A program made the position numbers and the translations under genes. From assembly GCF_003252795.1 (NCBI RefSeq), contig NZ_QEPQ01000001.1, positions 434,001 to 498,000 on the forward strand: DNA of 64,000 bases, read 5' to 3'. This DNA is from Haemophilus parainfluenzae (GTDB lineage: Bacteria > Pseudomonadota > Gammaproteobacteria > Enterobacterales > Pasteurellaceae). The notes beneath the pieces were generated by a model, which worked only from the letters and a program-made list of their open reading frames with translations, was not told the DNA's origin and made no database searches. Every line of letters starts with the position of its first letter. Within the stretch, counting starts at the first letter, position 1. Positions 56,210 through 64,000 of the stretch are shown piece after piece.

Positions 56210-59200
56210 ATGTTGCCCCGTCTTTCTAATGTGCCACAACTTAATAACATGGTAAGTGATTATCTTAGCGAACTCCAAAAGCAGCATTTTGAAGGTGATA
56301 TTGCCTCAAATTATGCTGACCGTTTAAGTCTTGCGACAGATAACAGCGTCTATCAGCAGCTTCCTCAGGCTATTTTATTCCCTAAATCTGTTGCCGATGT
56401 AGTACGTATCACCAAATTAGCCAATAAAGAGAAATACCTTCATCTAACCTTTACACCTCGCGGTGGCGGCACGGGTACCAATGGACAATCTATAAATAAC
56501 AACATTATTGTCGATCTCTCTCGCCACATGACGAGCATTTTAGAGCTTAATATAGAAGAACGCTGGGTTCGCGTTCAGGCAGGCGTCGTAAAAGACCAAC
56601 TCAACCATTTTCTAAAACCACACGGATTATTCTTTGCACCAGAGCTCTCCACCAGTAATCGAGCAACCCTCGGTGGCATGATTAATACCGATGCTTCTGG
56701 TCAAGGTTCATTACAATACGGCAAAACCTCTGATCATGTTTTAGCATTACGTTCTGTTTTAATGAACGGTGAAATATTAGATACAAGTGCGGTCAAATCT
56801 AACGATGTTTTAGAAAACTACCCGCTTTCAGAAAATGGTAAAGCGTTACATCAAACGATTTTCCAACGTTGCAAAGAGAAACGCGCCTCAATCATTCAAG
56901 ATTTACCACAACTCAATCGCTTTCTCACCGGTTACGATCTTAAGAATGTCTTTAATAAAGATGAAAGTGAATTTAATCTCACCCGAATTTTAACGGGGTC
57001 AGAAGGTTCACTTGCGTTTATCTGCGAAGCCAAACTCAATTTATTGCCGATTCCGAAATATCGTACCTTAATTAATGTGAAGTACAGCTCATTTGATGCT
57101 GCCCTTCGCAATGCGCCTTTTATGGTGAAAGCCAATGCTCTTTCCGTTGAAACCGTCGATTCCAAAGTGCTGAACCTAGCTAAGCAAGATATTATTTGGC
57201 ATTCGGTAAAAGAACTTTTAACAGAAGAAGAACAAAATCCAATTCTGGGTTTAAACATTGTGGAATATGCGGGCAACAATCAAGCCAAAATCGACAGCCA
57301 AGTGACCGCACTTTGTCAGCAATTAGATGAAAAAATTGCACAAGGCAAAGATCATATTATCGGCTATCAACTTTGTTCTGACTTGCCTTCTATTGAACGT
57401 ATTTACGCCATGCGTAAAAAAGCGGTGGGGCTATTGGGGAATGCGAAAGGCGCTGCCAAACCGATTCCTTTTGTGGAAGATACCTGTGTGCCACCAGAAC
57501 ATCTTGCAGATTACATTGCAGAGTTTAGAGCCTTATTAGATAGCCACAATCTGCAATATGGGATGTTTGGCCATGTGGATGCTGGCGTATTGCACGTTCG
57601 CCCTGCTTTAGACCTATGCGATAAAGAACAAGTCAAACTCTTTAAACAAATTTCAGATGAAGTGGCAGAACTCACCGTGAAATACGGCGGTTTGCTATGG
57701 GGTGAACACGGTAAAGGCGTACGTTCTCATTATGGAGAAAAATTCTTCACTCCCGAACTTTGGCAAGAATTGCGTTATGTGAAGTTCTTATTTGACCCAA
57801 ACAATCGTCTCAATCCAGGTAAAATCTGTACGCCACTTAATAGCGATGCGGAGCTCTATTCAATTCTCTCGCCGATGCGTGCGGACAATGATCGCCAAAT
57901 CCCGATTCAAATGCGAGATGAATTCAAAGGCGCGATGAACTGTAACGGCAATGGACTTTGCTTTAATTTTGATGAGCACAGCATTATGTGCCCTTCCATG
58001 AAAGTGAGTAAAAATCGCGTATTCTCGCCCAAAGGACGAGCTGCGATGGTGCGTGAGTGGTTGCGATTAATGGCCAATGAAAACGTATCACCTGAGCAAT
58101 TAGATTTTCATAAAACACAAGTGAAACTGACCGCACTTGTGGAACGTTTCCGCAATAGCGTACAGAAATGGCGCGGCGAATATGACTTCTCAAATGAAGT
58201 GAAGGCAGCAATGGATACTTGTCTGGCTTGTAAAGCCTGTGCAAGCCAGTGCCCAATTAAAATTGATGTACCAAGTTTCCGTGCAAAATTTTTCCATTTT
58301 TACCACAGCCGTTATTTGCGTCCAGCCAAAGATCATATTGTGGCGAATTTAGAAGTTGCCGCACCTTATATGGCGAAACAACCGGCATTATTCAATTATT
58401 TCACCAAGCTAAAAATCACACAAAGCCTGGTTGAAAAAACATTGGGTATGACTGACTTACCTCTCCTTTCTGAGCCTAACCTTCAACAACAATTAGTCGA
58501 AATCGGCTACCAAGGCAAAAAATTAGAAGAATTGGAAGGTCTCAGTGCAACAGAAAAAGCCAATATGCTCTTTATCGTACAAGATCCTTATACCTCTTAT
58601 TATGATGCTAAAGTGGTCCGTGATTTTGTCGCTCTCACACAAAAACTAGGTGTTGAGCCAATCATTCTGCCTTTTAAACCGAATGGCAAAGCCATGCATA
58701 TTAAAGGTTTTTTAACTCGCTTTAGTAAAACAGCAAAAACACAAGCGGAGTTTTTAAATCGCGTTGCTAAATTAAATGTGCCTTTGGTCGGTGTAGATCC
58801 AGCGATTGTGCTTTCTTATCGAGATGAATATAAAGAGGCCTTAGGGGATTCTCGCGGTGACTTCCATGTGCTCACAGCGCACGAATGGCTGACCAATCAA
58901 TTAGAAAGTAACGCATTACAAAGTGCGGTGAAAAATATCGCGAAATCTGACCGCACTTTTGAGTGGCATTTATTCCCTCATTGTACTGAATCCACCTTTA
59001 TGCCAAACAGCCCAAAAGAATGGCAGCATATTTTCGCGCAATTTGGACAAACCTTAAAGGTCGAAAAAGTCGGTTGCTGTGGTATGGCGGGTGTATTTGG
59101 TCATGAAGTTCAAAATCAAACCATGTCAAAAGAGATTTACGACGTATCATGGGGCAAAAAATTACAAGGTAAAGATCCGAATTATTGCCTTGCAACCGGT

Positions 59201-59287
59201 TATTCCTGCCGTAGCCAAGTGAAGCGATATGAAAAAGCTATCTTGAAACACCCTGTTCAAGCATTGCTTGAAGTGTTAAATAACTAA
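56210..59287 (+). CDS. ydiJ: FAD/FeS oxidoreductase YdiJ (D-2-hydroxyacid dehydrogenase type)
   Basis: 1025 residues from ATG 56210 (site AGGTGAG); a GTG 12 bases upstream is in frame but less well placed. FAD-binding PCMH domain about 40-270 with FTPRGGGTGTNGQS and TSNRATLGGMINTDASGQGS, FAD-oxidase C-terminal domain to about 530, ferredoxin-like CLACKACASQCP near 665, and CCG domains with PHCTE...VGCCGMAGVFGHE near the C-terminus. E. coli YdiJ oxidises D-2-hydroxyglutarate; I infer the same type of reaction. A pair of inverted uptake signals lies in-frame at 58920-58959 in a variable linker. Confidence 0.93.
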   Translation: MLPRLSNVPQLNNMVSDYLSELQKQHFEGDIASNYADRLSLATDNSVYQQLPQAILFPKSVADVVRITKLANKEKYLHLTFTPRGGGTGTNGQSINNNIIVDLSRHMTSILELNIEERWVRVQAGVVKDQLNHFLKPHGLFFAPELSTSNRATLGGMINTDASGQGSLQYGKTSDHVLALRSVLMNGEILDTSAVKSNDVLENYPLSENGKALHQTIFQRCKEKRASIIQDLPQLNRFLTGYDLKNVFNKDESEFNLTRILTGSEGSLAFICEAKLNLLPIPKYRTLINVKYSSFDAALRNAPFMVKANALSVETVDSKVLNLAKQDIIWHSVKELLTEEEQNPILGLNIVEYAGNNQAKIDSQVTALCQQLDEKIAQGKDHIIGYQLCSDLPSIERIYAMRKKAVGLLGNAKGAAKPIPFVEDTCVPPEHLADYIAEFRALLDSHNLQYGMFGHVDAGVLHVRPALDLCDKEQVKLFKQISDEVAELTVKYGGLLWGEHGKGVRSHYGEKFFTPELWQELRYVKFLFDPNNRLNPGKICTPLNSDAELYSILSPMRADNDRQIPIQMRDEFKGAMNCNGNGLCFNFDEHSIMCPSMKVSKNRVFSPKGRAAMVREWLRLMANENVSPEQLDFHKTQVKLTALVERFRNSVQKWRGEYDFSNEVKAAMDTCLACKACASQCPIKIDVPSFRAKFFHFYHSRYLRPAKDHIVANLEVAAPYMAKQPALFNYFTKLKITQSLVEKTLGMTDLPLLSEPNLQQQLVEIGYQGKKLEELEGLSATEKANMLFIVQDPYTSYYDAKVVRDFVALTQKLGVEPIILPFKPNGKAMHIKGFLTRFSKTAKTQAEFLNRVAKLNVPLVGVDPAIVLSYRDEYKEALGDSRGDFHVLTAHEWLTNQLESNALQSAVKNIAKSDRTFEWHLFPHCTESTFMPNSPKEWQHIFAQFGQTLKVEKVGCCGMAGVFGHEVQNQTMSKEIYDVSWGKKLQGKDPNYCLATGYSCRSQVKRYEKAILKHPVQALLEVLNN

Positions 59288-59327
59288 AGTAGATTTTTCG
59301 ACTTATAACAATATTGTAGAAAATAAA

Positions 59328-59358
59328 AAAGCGGCCAGATTTTAAATCTGACCGCTTT
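59328..59358. terminator. Bidirectional terminator between ydiJ and valS
   Basis: AAAGCGGCCAGATT, TTAA, ATCTGACCGCTTTC: long arms with one mismatch, flanked by A-run and T-run between convergent stops. The sequence is only uptake-signal-like, not a true core. Confidence 0.85.
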
Positions 59359-59371
59359 CTTTATTTAAAAA

Positions 59372-62236
59372 CTACAACGCTTCAATCGCTTTATACTGCT
59401 CTTGGATTTTTTCTAATCCTGATTGGTATTCCGCTTGTTTTTCGCGTTCTTTCGCAATCACCGCTTCAGGTGCTTTAGCCACAAAAGCTTCATTGCTGAG
59501 TTTATTCTCGATACGTTTAACTTCATTTTGATATTTTTCAATCTCTTTGGTTAAACGGGCAAGCTCTGCTTCTTTATTGATAAAGCCTGCCATTGGTACG
59601 AGCAATTCTGCATTACCGACGAGTTTTGCTACGGCAAGTGGTGCTGTTTCGTTTGCCGCTAACACTTGAACGTTGTCTAATTTCGCCATGGCTTTTAAAA
59701 GAGCGGTCTGTTTTTCAAGAATTTTTGCATTTTCTGCACTTAAATTACGGAATAACAGATCTAAGCCTTTGCTTGGTGCGATGTTGCTTTCTGCACGGAT
59801 GTTACGTACCGCAACAATCACTTCTTTTAACCACTCAATTTCAGCTTCTGCTTCTGGATCAAAGCCATTTTCTTCCACTTGTGGGAAAGGTTGTAACATA
59901 ATACTGTCAGCAGTAATACCCACAAATCCTTTCACTTTTTGCCAAATTTCTTCGGTAATAAATGGAATAAGCGGATGGGCTAAACGTAATAATTTTTCTA
60001 ACACATGAACCAAAGTTTGGCTTGCCGCACGAATTTGTGCTGCATTGCCGTTTGCAAATACCGGTTTAGTTAATTCTAAATACCAGTCACAGAATTGGTT
60101 CCAGGTAAATTCATAAATCGCATTGGCACAAAGGTCAAAACGATATTGGCTTAATGAATTACGGAAAGTTTCCACGGTACGATTGAATTCTGATTGAATC
60201 CAACGATCCGCTAATGAAAATTCGATCTCGCCTTCGCTTAAATCTAATTTTTCATTCGTAAGAACGAAACGGCTTGCATTCCATAATTTGTTACAGAAGT
60301 TACGATAACCCTCTAAACGTTTCATATCCCAGTTGATGTCACGACCGTTTGAAGCCAACGCGGCTAATGTGAAACGCAACGCATCTGTACCGTGAGCTGC
60401 AATACCTTCAGCAAATTCTTTGCGGGTTGCTTTAGCAATTTTCTCTGCTAACTGCGGTTGCATCATATTGCCGGTGCGTTTTTCAAGTAAATCTTCAAGG
60501 CTGATACCGTCAATCATATCGATTGGATCAAGCACGTTGCCTTTTGATTTTGACATTTTTTGGCCTTGCTCATCACGGATTAAGCCCGTTACGTACACGG
60601 TTTTGAATGGCACTTGCGGTTTGCCGTTTTCATCTTTCACAAAGTGCATCGTAAACATAATCATACGAGCAACCCAGAAGAAGATGATGTCAAAGCCGGT
60701 GATTAACACATCCGTTGGGTGGAACATTTTGAGTTCTTTGGTTTGCTCTGGCCAGCCTAAAGTTGAGAATGTCCATAAACCTGATGAGAACCATGTGTCT
60801 AACACGTCTTCATCTTGTTTGAGTTCAACCGCAGAATCTAAGTTGTATTTTGACCGCACTTCTTCTTCGTTACGCGCGACATAAACATTGCCTTCTGCAT
60901 CATACCACGCCGGAATACGGTGTCCCCACCAAAGTTGGCGAGAGATACACCAATCTTGAATATCGCGCATCCAAGAGAAGTAAAGGTTTTCGTATTGTTT
61001 CGGCACAAATTGGATTTCGCCGTCTTCCACTGCTTTAATTGCCACATCAGCAAGCGGTTTCACGCTCACATACCATTGGTCGGTTAACATCGGCTCAATC
61101 GGTACGCCACCACGGTCGCCATAAGGCACTTTCAAATCATGTGGTTTAATTTCGTCTAATAAACCTAGCGCTTCAAAATCTGCCACGATTTTCTTACGTG
61201 CAGCAAAACGCTCTAAGCCACGATAATCAGCTGGGATAGTCGCTTCATAACCCGCAAGTGGTTTGCCGTCAGTACCGATAATTTCCGCTTCATCACGAAT
61301 ATCCGCATTTAAGGTTAATACGTTAACCATTGGCAAACTGTGGCGTTTACCCACTTCGTAGTCGTTGAAGTCGTGCGCAGGGGTAATTTTCACCACACCA
61401 GTACCGAACTCACGATCGACATATTCATCGGCAATAATTGGAATTTCACGGTTTGCCAATGGCAGAACCACAGTTTTACCGATTAAAGATTGATAACGTT
61501 CATCTTCAGGATGCACTGCAACAGCCGTATCGCCCAACATGGTTTCTGGACGCGTGGTTGCCACCACTAAATAATCTTTACCATCTGCCGTTTTCGCACC
61601 GTTAGCTAACGGATAGCGGAAATGCCAAAGGGAACCTTTGCTCTCTTTATTTTCCACTTCTAAATCAGAAATCGCGGTGTGAAGTTTCGGATCCCAGTTT
61701 ACTAAGCGTTTGCCACGGTAAATCAAGCCTTCTTCATGCAAGCGAACAAATACTTCTTTTACCGCGTTAGATAAACCATCGTCCATAGTGAAACGCTCAC
61801 GTTCCCAGTCGATAGAGTTCCCTAAACGGCGCATTTGTTGGCTGATTGTGCCACCAGAATAGGCTTTCCAATCCCAGATTTTGTTGATGAACGCTTCACG
61901 ACCATAATCATGGCGTGTTTTGCCTTCTTCAGCGGCAATTTTACGTTCAACCACCATTTGGGTTGCGATACCCGCGTGGTCTGTCCCCGCTTGCCATAAG
62001 GTGTTATGCCCTTCCATACGGTTAAAACGGATTAAGGTATCCATTAAGGTTTGTTGGAAAGCGTGCCCCATGTGTAGGGAACCCGTTACATTCGGTGGCG
62101 GAATCGCAATGCAATAGCTCGGTGCGTTTTCATTTTCAGACGGTTTAAAATAACCGCTCTCTTCCCAATGTTGATAAAGGGCTTGTTCTACCGCAGACGG
62201 ATTAAAACGGTCTGCCATTTCGAATTTTTGTGTCAT
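59372..62236 (-). CDS. valS: Valyl-tRNA synthetase
   Basis: 954 residues (E. coli 951). Class I motifs [18 protein letters not shown] (HIGH-like HMGH near 54-57) and KMSKSKGN near residue 562. The editing CP1 domain with [17 protein letters not shown], anticodon-binding domain and a C-terminal coiled coil rich in Lys and Glu complete it. Attaches valine to tRNA-Val. Upstream gene is an orphan lipoprotein rather than holC as in E. coli. Confidence 0.98.
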   Translation of the reverse strand: MTQKFEMADRFNPSAVEQALYQHWEESGYFKPSENENAPSYCIAIPPPNVTGSLHMGHAFQQTLMDTLIRFNRMEGHNTLWQAGTDHAGIATQMVVERKIAAEEGKTRHDYGREAFINKIWDWKAYSGGTISQQMRRLGNSIDWERERFTMDDGLSNAVKEVFVRLHEEGLIYRGKRLVNWDPKLHTAISDLEVENKESKGSLWHFRYPLANGAKTADGKDYLVVATTRPETMLGDTAVAVHPEDERYQSLIGKTVVLPLANREIPIIADEYVDREFGTGVVKITPAHDFNDYEVGKRHSLPMVNVLTLNADIRDEAEIIGTDGKPLAGYEATIPADYRGLERFAARKKIVADFEALGLLDEIKPHDLKVPYGDRGGVPIEPMLTDQWYVSVKPLADVAIKAVEDGEIQFVPKQYENLYFSWMRDIQDWCISRQLWWGHRIPAWYDAEGNVYVARNEEEVRSKYNLDSAVELKQDEDVLDTWFSSGLWTFSTLGWPEQTKELKMFHPTDVLITGFDIIFFWVARMIMFTMHFVKDENGKPQVPFKTVYVTGLIRDEQGQKMSKSKGNVLDPIDMIDGISLEDLLEKRTGNMMQPQLAEKIAKATRKEFAEGIAAHGTDALRFTLAALASNGRDINWDMKRLEGYRNFCNKLWNASRFVLTNEKLDLSEGEIEFSLADRWIQSEFNRTVETFRNSLSQYRFDLCANAIYEFTWNQFCDWYLELTKPVFANGNAAQIRAASQTLVHVLEKLLRLAHPLIPFITEEIWQKVKGFVGITADSIMLQPFPQVEENGFDPEAEAEIEWLKEVIVAVRNIRAESNIAPSKGLDLLFRNLSAENAKILEKQTALLKAMAKLDNVQVLAANETAPLAVAKLVGNAELLVPMAGFINKEAELARLTKEIEKYQNEVKRIENKLSNEAFVAKAPEAVIAKEREKQAEYQSGLEKIQEQYKAIEAL

Positions 62237-62267
62237 TTATTTTCTCTTTAACTAACTTACAATCTAA

Positions 62268-62909
62268 CTACTCACATTCAGGAAGATCCCATTTTTTTGC
62301 GGGAATTTCATTCTTATAACGAATAATAGTATCATTTTCGCTGAGTAATCCATCTAATGTATAATGTCTCTTTGTTGTTTCACTATAGGTATCCTTTTTA
62401 TAAGTCCCATTTTTATCCGGCAAAAGATAGAAAATCTCATTAATATCCTCATCCATCTTTAAAATAGGTATAGGTTCATTAGCTATTCGTTGAAAATAAT
62501 AATACCCTTTATTCTCAATAATAAATTTAAAAGTTTGAGAGCTTATATTTGAATTATTAGATCTTCTTGTTAATTGCACATAAGATCCTGCTTTTACTCT
62601 ACTTTCAGATAAATATTTTTCGGAGTCTTTAAATGGTGAATTATTAAATACCCCATTTTTAAAATCAGGTAGAAAAAGCTCACGTAAAACTAAAGCTCTT
62701 CGAGGGCCATCTTGTACTAAACATTGCTTAATATCATCTTTCTTATAAATAGTTATAAGATGGGTTGCGTAATTTTTTACACTTAATGTGCCATAGTCAC
62801 TACCTTCATAATCTTTATACTTCGGATATATCCCATCGAAACTAAGACATGCCGACAACGACTGAAGAATAGGAAGCAATAAAATGACTCTAATATATTT
62901 TATATACAC
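62268..62909 (-). CDS. Orphan lipoprotein of unknown function
   Basis: 213 residues. Signal and lipobox ending LQSLSAC (Cys21). No family recognised. Mature part starts LSFDGIYPKYKDYEGSDYG and is rich in Lys, Asn, Asp and Tyr with beta-like stretches and two more cysteines (one in KQCLVQDG, one at the very end in PECE). The coding sequence is more AT-rich than neighbours, suggesting a more recently gained gene. It starts 16 bases after the stop of yqfB (leftward) and has no clear terminator. Confidence 0.75.
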   Translation of the reverse strand: MYIKYIRVILLLPILQSLSACLSFDGIYPKYKDYEGSDYGTLSVKNYATHLITIYKKDDIKQCLVQDGPRRALVLRELFLPDFKNGVFNNSPFKDSEKYLSESRVKAGSYVQLTRRSNNSNISSQTFKFIIENKGYYYFQRIANEPIPILKMDEDINEIFYLLPDKNGTYKKDTYSETTKRHYTLDGLLSENDTIIRYKNEIPAKKWDLPECE

Positions 62910-62925
62910 TGTTGGTTGCCTCTGA

Positions 62926-63231
62926 TTATTTTATCTTAAACTTGATTAATACGAACTTATCTTCACTAGGATAAATCTCACGAATCACATATTTCAACTC
63001 GTCCAGTCCCATATTCTCCTGCTTCGCATGCTGTTCCGTCAGTTCATCAAGAGTAATCGGTGACACACTTAACACTTCAATAGTGCAGAAATATTGATTA
63101 TCTTCAAACCGTCCGACACGCAAAATATCACCTGCTTTAAAATGGCTTTCGGATTTATCTCGAATAGTGATGGTTTTGCGCCCAGCGAGAATGTCAGCTT
63201 CAAAGCGTTGGTAAAAAGTGATGTCGTTCAT
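62926..63231 (-). CDS. yqfB: N4-acetylcytidine amidohydrolase (ASCH domain, YqfB type)
   Basis: 101 residues (E. coli YqfB 103). [41 protein letters not shown] is the ASCH signature, with lysine and threonine of the catalytic site. Hydrolyses N4-acetylcytidine in nucleoside salvage (family knowledge). Starts beside an uptake signal. Confidence 0.9.
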   Translation of the reverse strand: MNDITFYQRFEADILAGRKTITIRDKSESHFKAGDILRVGRFEDNQYFCTIEVLSVSPITLDELTEQHAKQENMGLDELKYVIREIYPSEDKFVLIKFKIK

Positions 63232-63265
63232 AAAGTGCGGTCACAAAAAATCTATTTTTTTATCT

Positions 63266-63290
63266 TGAGGGCGAATTGATCACGCCCTCA
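63266..63290 (-). other. Hairpin between yqfB and the Lys/Glu-rich lipoprotein gene
   Basis: TGAGGGCG, 9 bases, CGCCCTCA: a perfect 8-base stem placed just after the upstream lipoprotein stop. There is no immediate T-run on the transcribed strand, so termination would be weak. Confidence 0.5.
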
Positions 63291-63307
63291 TATTGGTCAG
63301 GATGAGA

Positions 63308-63886
63308 TTATTCCTCAATCCCTCTTAATTCATCTTTAATACGTTGAATTTCTAAGAATAAACGGTGTTCTTCTTGACGACAGAAACTATCACCACTTAA
63401 GTTTTTCGCGTCAGCAGAACAACGAACTTGTTTATATTGCTTTTCTAGCACATTCAATACTGCTTTTTTCTGCTTGTGCTTAACACTTTCTTTCGATGCT
63501 TTTTCAGCAGTAATTACGCGTGGTTTCTGAGCAGTTTCCGCTTGTTGAGCGACAACCGTCTCTTTTTTCTCAGATACTTTTTCTGCCACATCATCCGCTT
63601 TCGTCTCTTTTTTAACTTCAGATTTCACTGTGTCAGGTTTTACATCGGCTTTGTTAGCGTCAGCTTTAACTTCTGTGCTTTCTGTTTTTTCAGCTTTTTC
63701 AGCAGATTGGGTTTCTGCGACTAATTCTTTTGATTTTTCAACCGCACTTTCCACTTTTTCGGTTGATGTAGGTATTCTTACTGCTTTCTCAACTTGGGTT
63801 GAGGTGTTTTCTTTATTGTCACAAGCAGATAATAAGGTGCTTGCGCCAAGAATCAGGCTTAAAGCCACTTTAGCGTTTAAATTCAT
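63308..63886 (-). CDS. Lys/Glu-rich lipoprotein
   Basis: 192 residues. Lipobox STLLSAC (Cys22). About 110 residues of low complexity follow, rich in Lys, Glu, Ala, Thr and Val (for example EKVESAVEKSKELVAETQSAEK). The C-terminal 50 residues form a helical domain with two cysteines (VRCSADAKNLSGDSFCRQEE) and RLFLEIQRIKDELRGIEE. The low-complexity part is probably an extended spacer from the membrane. Function not recognised; no sign of pseudogenisation. Confidence 0.75.
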   Translation of the reverse strand: MNLNAKVALSLILGASTLLSACDNKENTSTQVEKAVRIPTSTEKVESAVEKSKELVAETQSAEKAEKTESTEVKADANKADVKPDTVKSEVKKETKADDVAEKVSEKKETVVAQQAETAQKPRVITAEKASKESVKHKQKKAVLNVLEKQYKQVRCSADAKNLSGDSFCRQEEHRLFLEIQRIKDELRGIEE

Positions 63887-63917
63887 GTTAATTTCCTAGG
63901 TTTTAAAGTTAAAAATA

Positions 63918-64000
63918 TTAAGTGTTTTCAGTAGAAAGCGTCCAACCTTGCGAGCGAAGGATTTTATAACGTTCACGTGCTTGAGCTTTTTGTGTTTCTT
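63918..64000 (-). CDS. C-terminal end of a gene of unknown identity (partial)
   Basis: Only the last 27 codons are in the window, read leftward from the edge and ending with TAA at 63920-63918: ...RERYKILRSQGWTLSTENT. A short helix with basic residues is all that can be seen; I do not recognise it. Confidence 0.5.
   Translation of the reverse strand, partial: ETQKAQARERYKILRSQGWTLSTENT

Noticed and set aside
1-64000. CRISPR arrays, insertion sequences, prophage and rRNA genes
   Set aside because: No regularly spaced direct repeats, transposase or phage-type genes, or rRNA sequence seen anywhere in the window.

Overview
The window is a stretch of ordinary chromosome from a Pasteurellaceae bacterium of the genus Haemophilus or a close relative. 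The strongest evidence is the Haemophilus-type DNA uptake signal core AAGTGCGGT / ACCGCACTT. By eye I count about fifty exact copies in both orientations, roughly one per 1.3 kb. Base composition is AT-rich, and the gene set and order resemble H. influenzae and H. parainfluenzae: comNOPQ-recC-nrdR-ribD-degS, grxD/lemA/ompA(P5)/ydiJ, and aceE-aceF-lpdA. I cannot settle the species. Three genes lying between dnaK and valS (a GyrI-like protein, an O-acetylhomoserine sulfhydrylase and an orphan lipoprotein) are not part of the H. influenzae order as I remember it. I see no insertion sequence, prophage, rRNA operon or CRISPR array.

Layout. 1-8.7 kb: partial YeeZ-like NAD-binding gene, purC with a PurR operator, prfC, a small lipoprotein, a Met-Leu-Gln-Gln tRNA operon, a phosphodiester glycosidase gene, hemA, gloB, a yafS-like gene and yegP. 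8.8-19 kb: ycaO, gyrA, a TorD-family chaperone, a quinone oxidoreductase, nfeD, qmcA, modF and sstT. 19-27.4 kb: an SOS-boxed UmuD-like gene, an NlpC/P60 lipoprotein, the pyruvate dehydrogenase operon aceE-aceF-lpdA (leftward) and mgsA. 27.4-34.3 kb: ydgA, then rightward dnaK, a GyrI-like gene, an O-acetylhomoserine sulfhydrylase gene and dnaJ. 34.3-38.5 kb: modABC with divergent modE, and yfbR. 38.5-46.8 kb (leftward): the competence pseudopilin cluster comNOPQ behind a CRP-S site, recC, nrdR, ribD and degS. 47-52.3 kb: suhB, bioB, and thiBPQ under a TPP riboswitch. 52.4-64 kb: grxD, two TPM-domain genes with lemA, ompA, ydiJ, valS, three small genes including two lipoproteins, and a partial gene at the edge.

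How it works together. Competence links many features. The uptake signals mark self DNA, and comNOPQ belongs to the pilus-like uptake machinery. Pairs of uptake signals in inverted orientation have been used as intrinsic terminators at several gene ends. Regulation can be read directly at several places: PurR (purC), LexA (UmuD-like gene), sigma-32 (dnaK), CRP-S/Sxy (comN), TPP riboswitch (thiB), a probable ModE site (modA), and a GC-rich discriminator typical of stringently controlled tRNA promoters.

I do not find a convincing new multi-gene system. The observations most worth following are: the solitary UmuD-like protein that has lost both catalytic residues; the dnaK-dnaJ pair split by two metabolic or effector-binding genes; a possible start-codon-sequestering stem after the TPP aptamer; the intercistronic hairpins in the pyruvate dehydrogenase operon; and uptake-signal dyads at different stages of decay, including one inside the ydiJ coding sequence.
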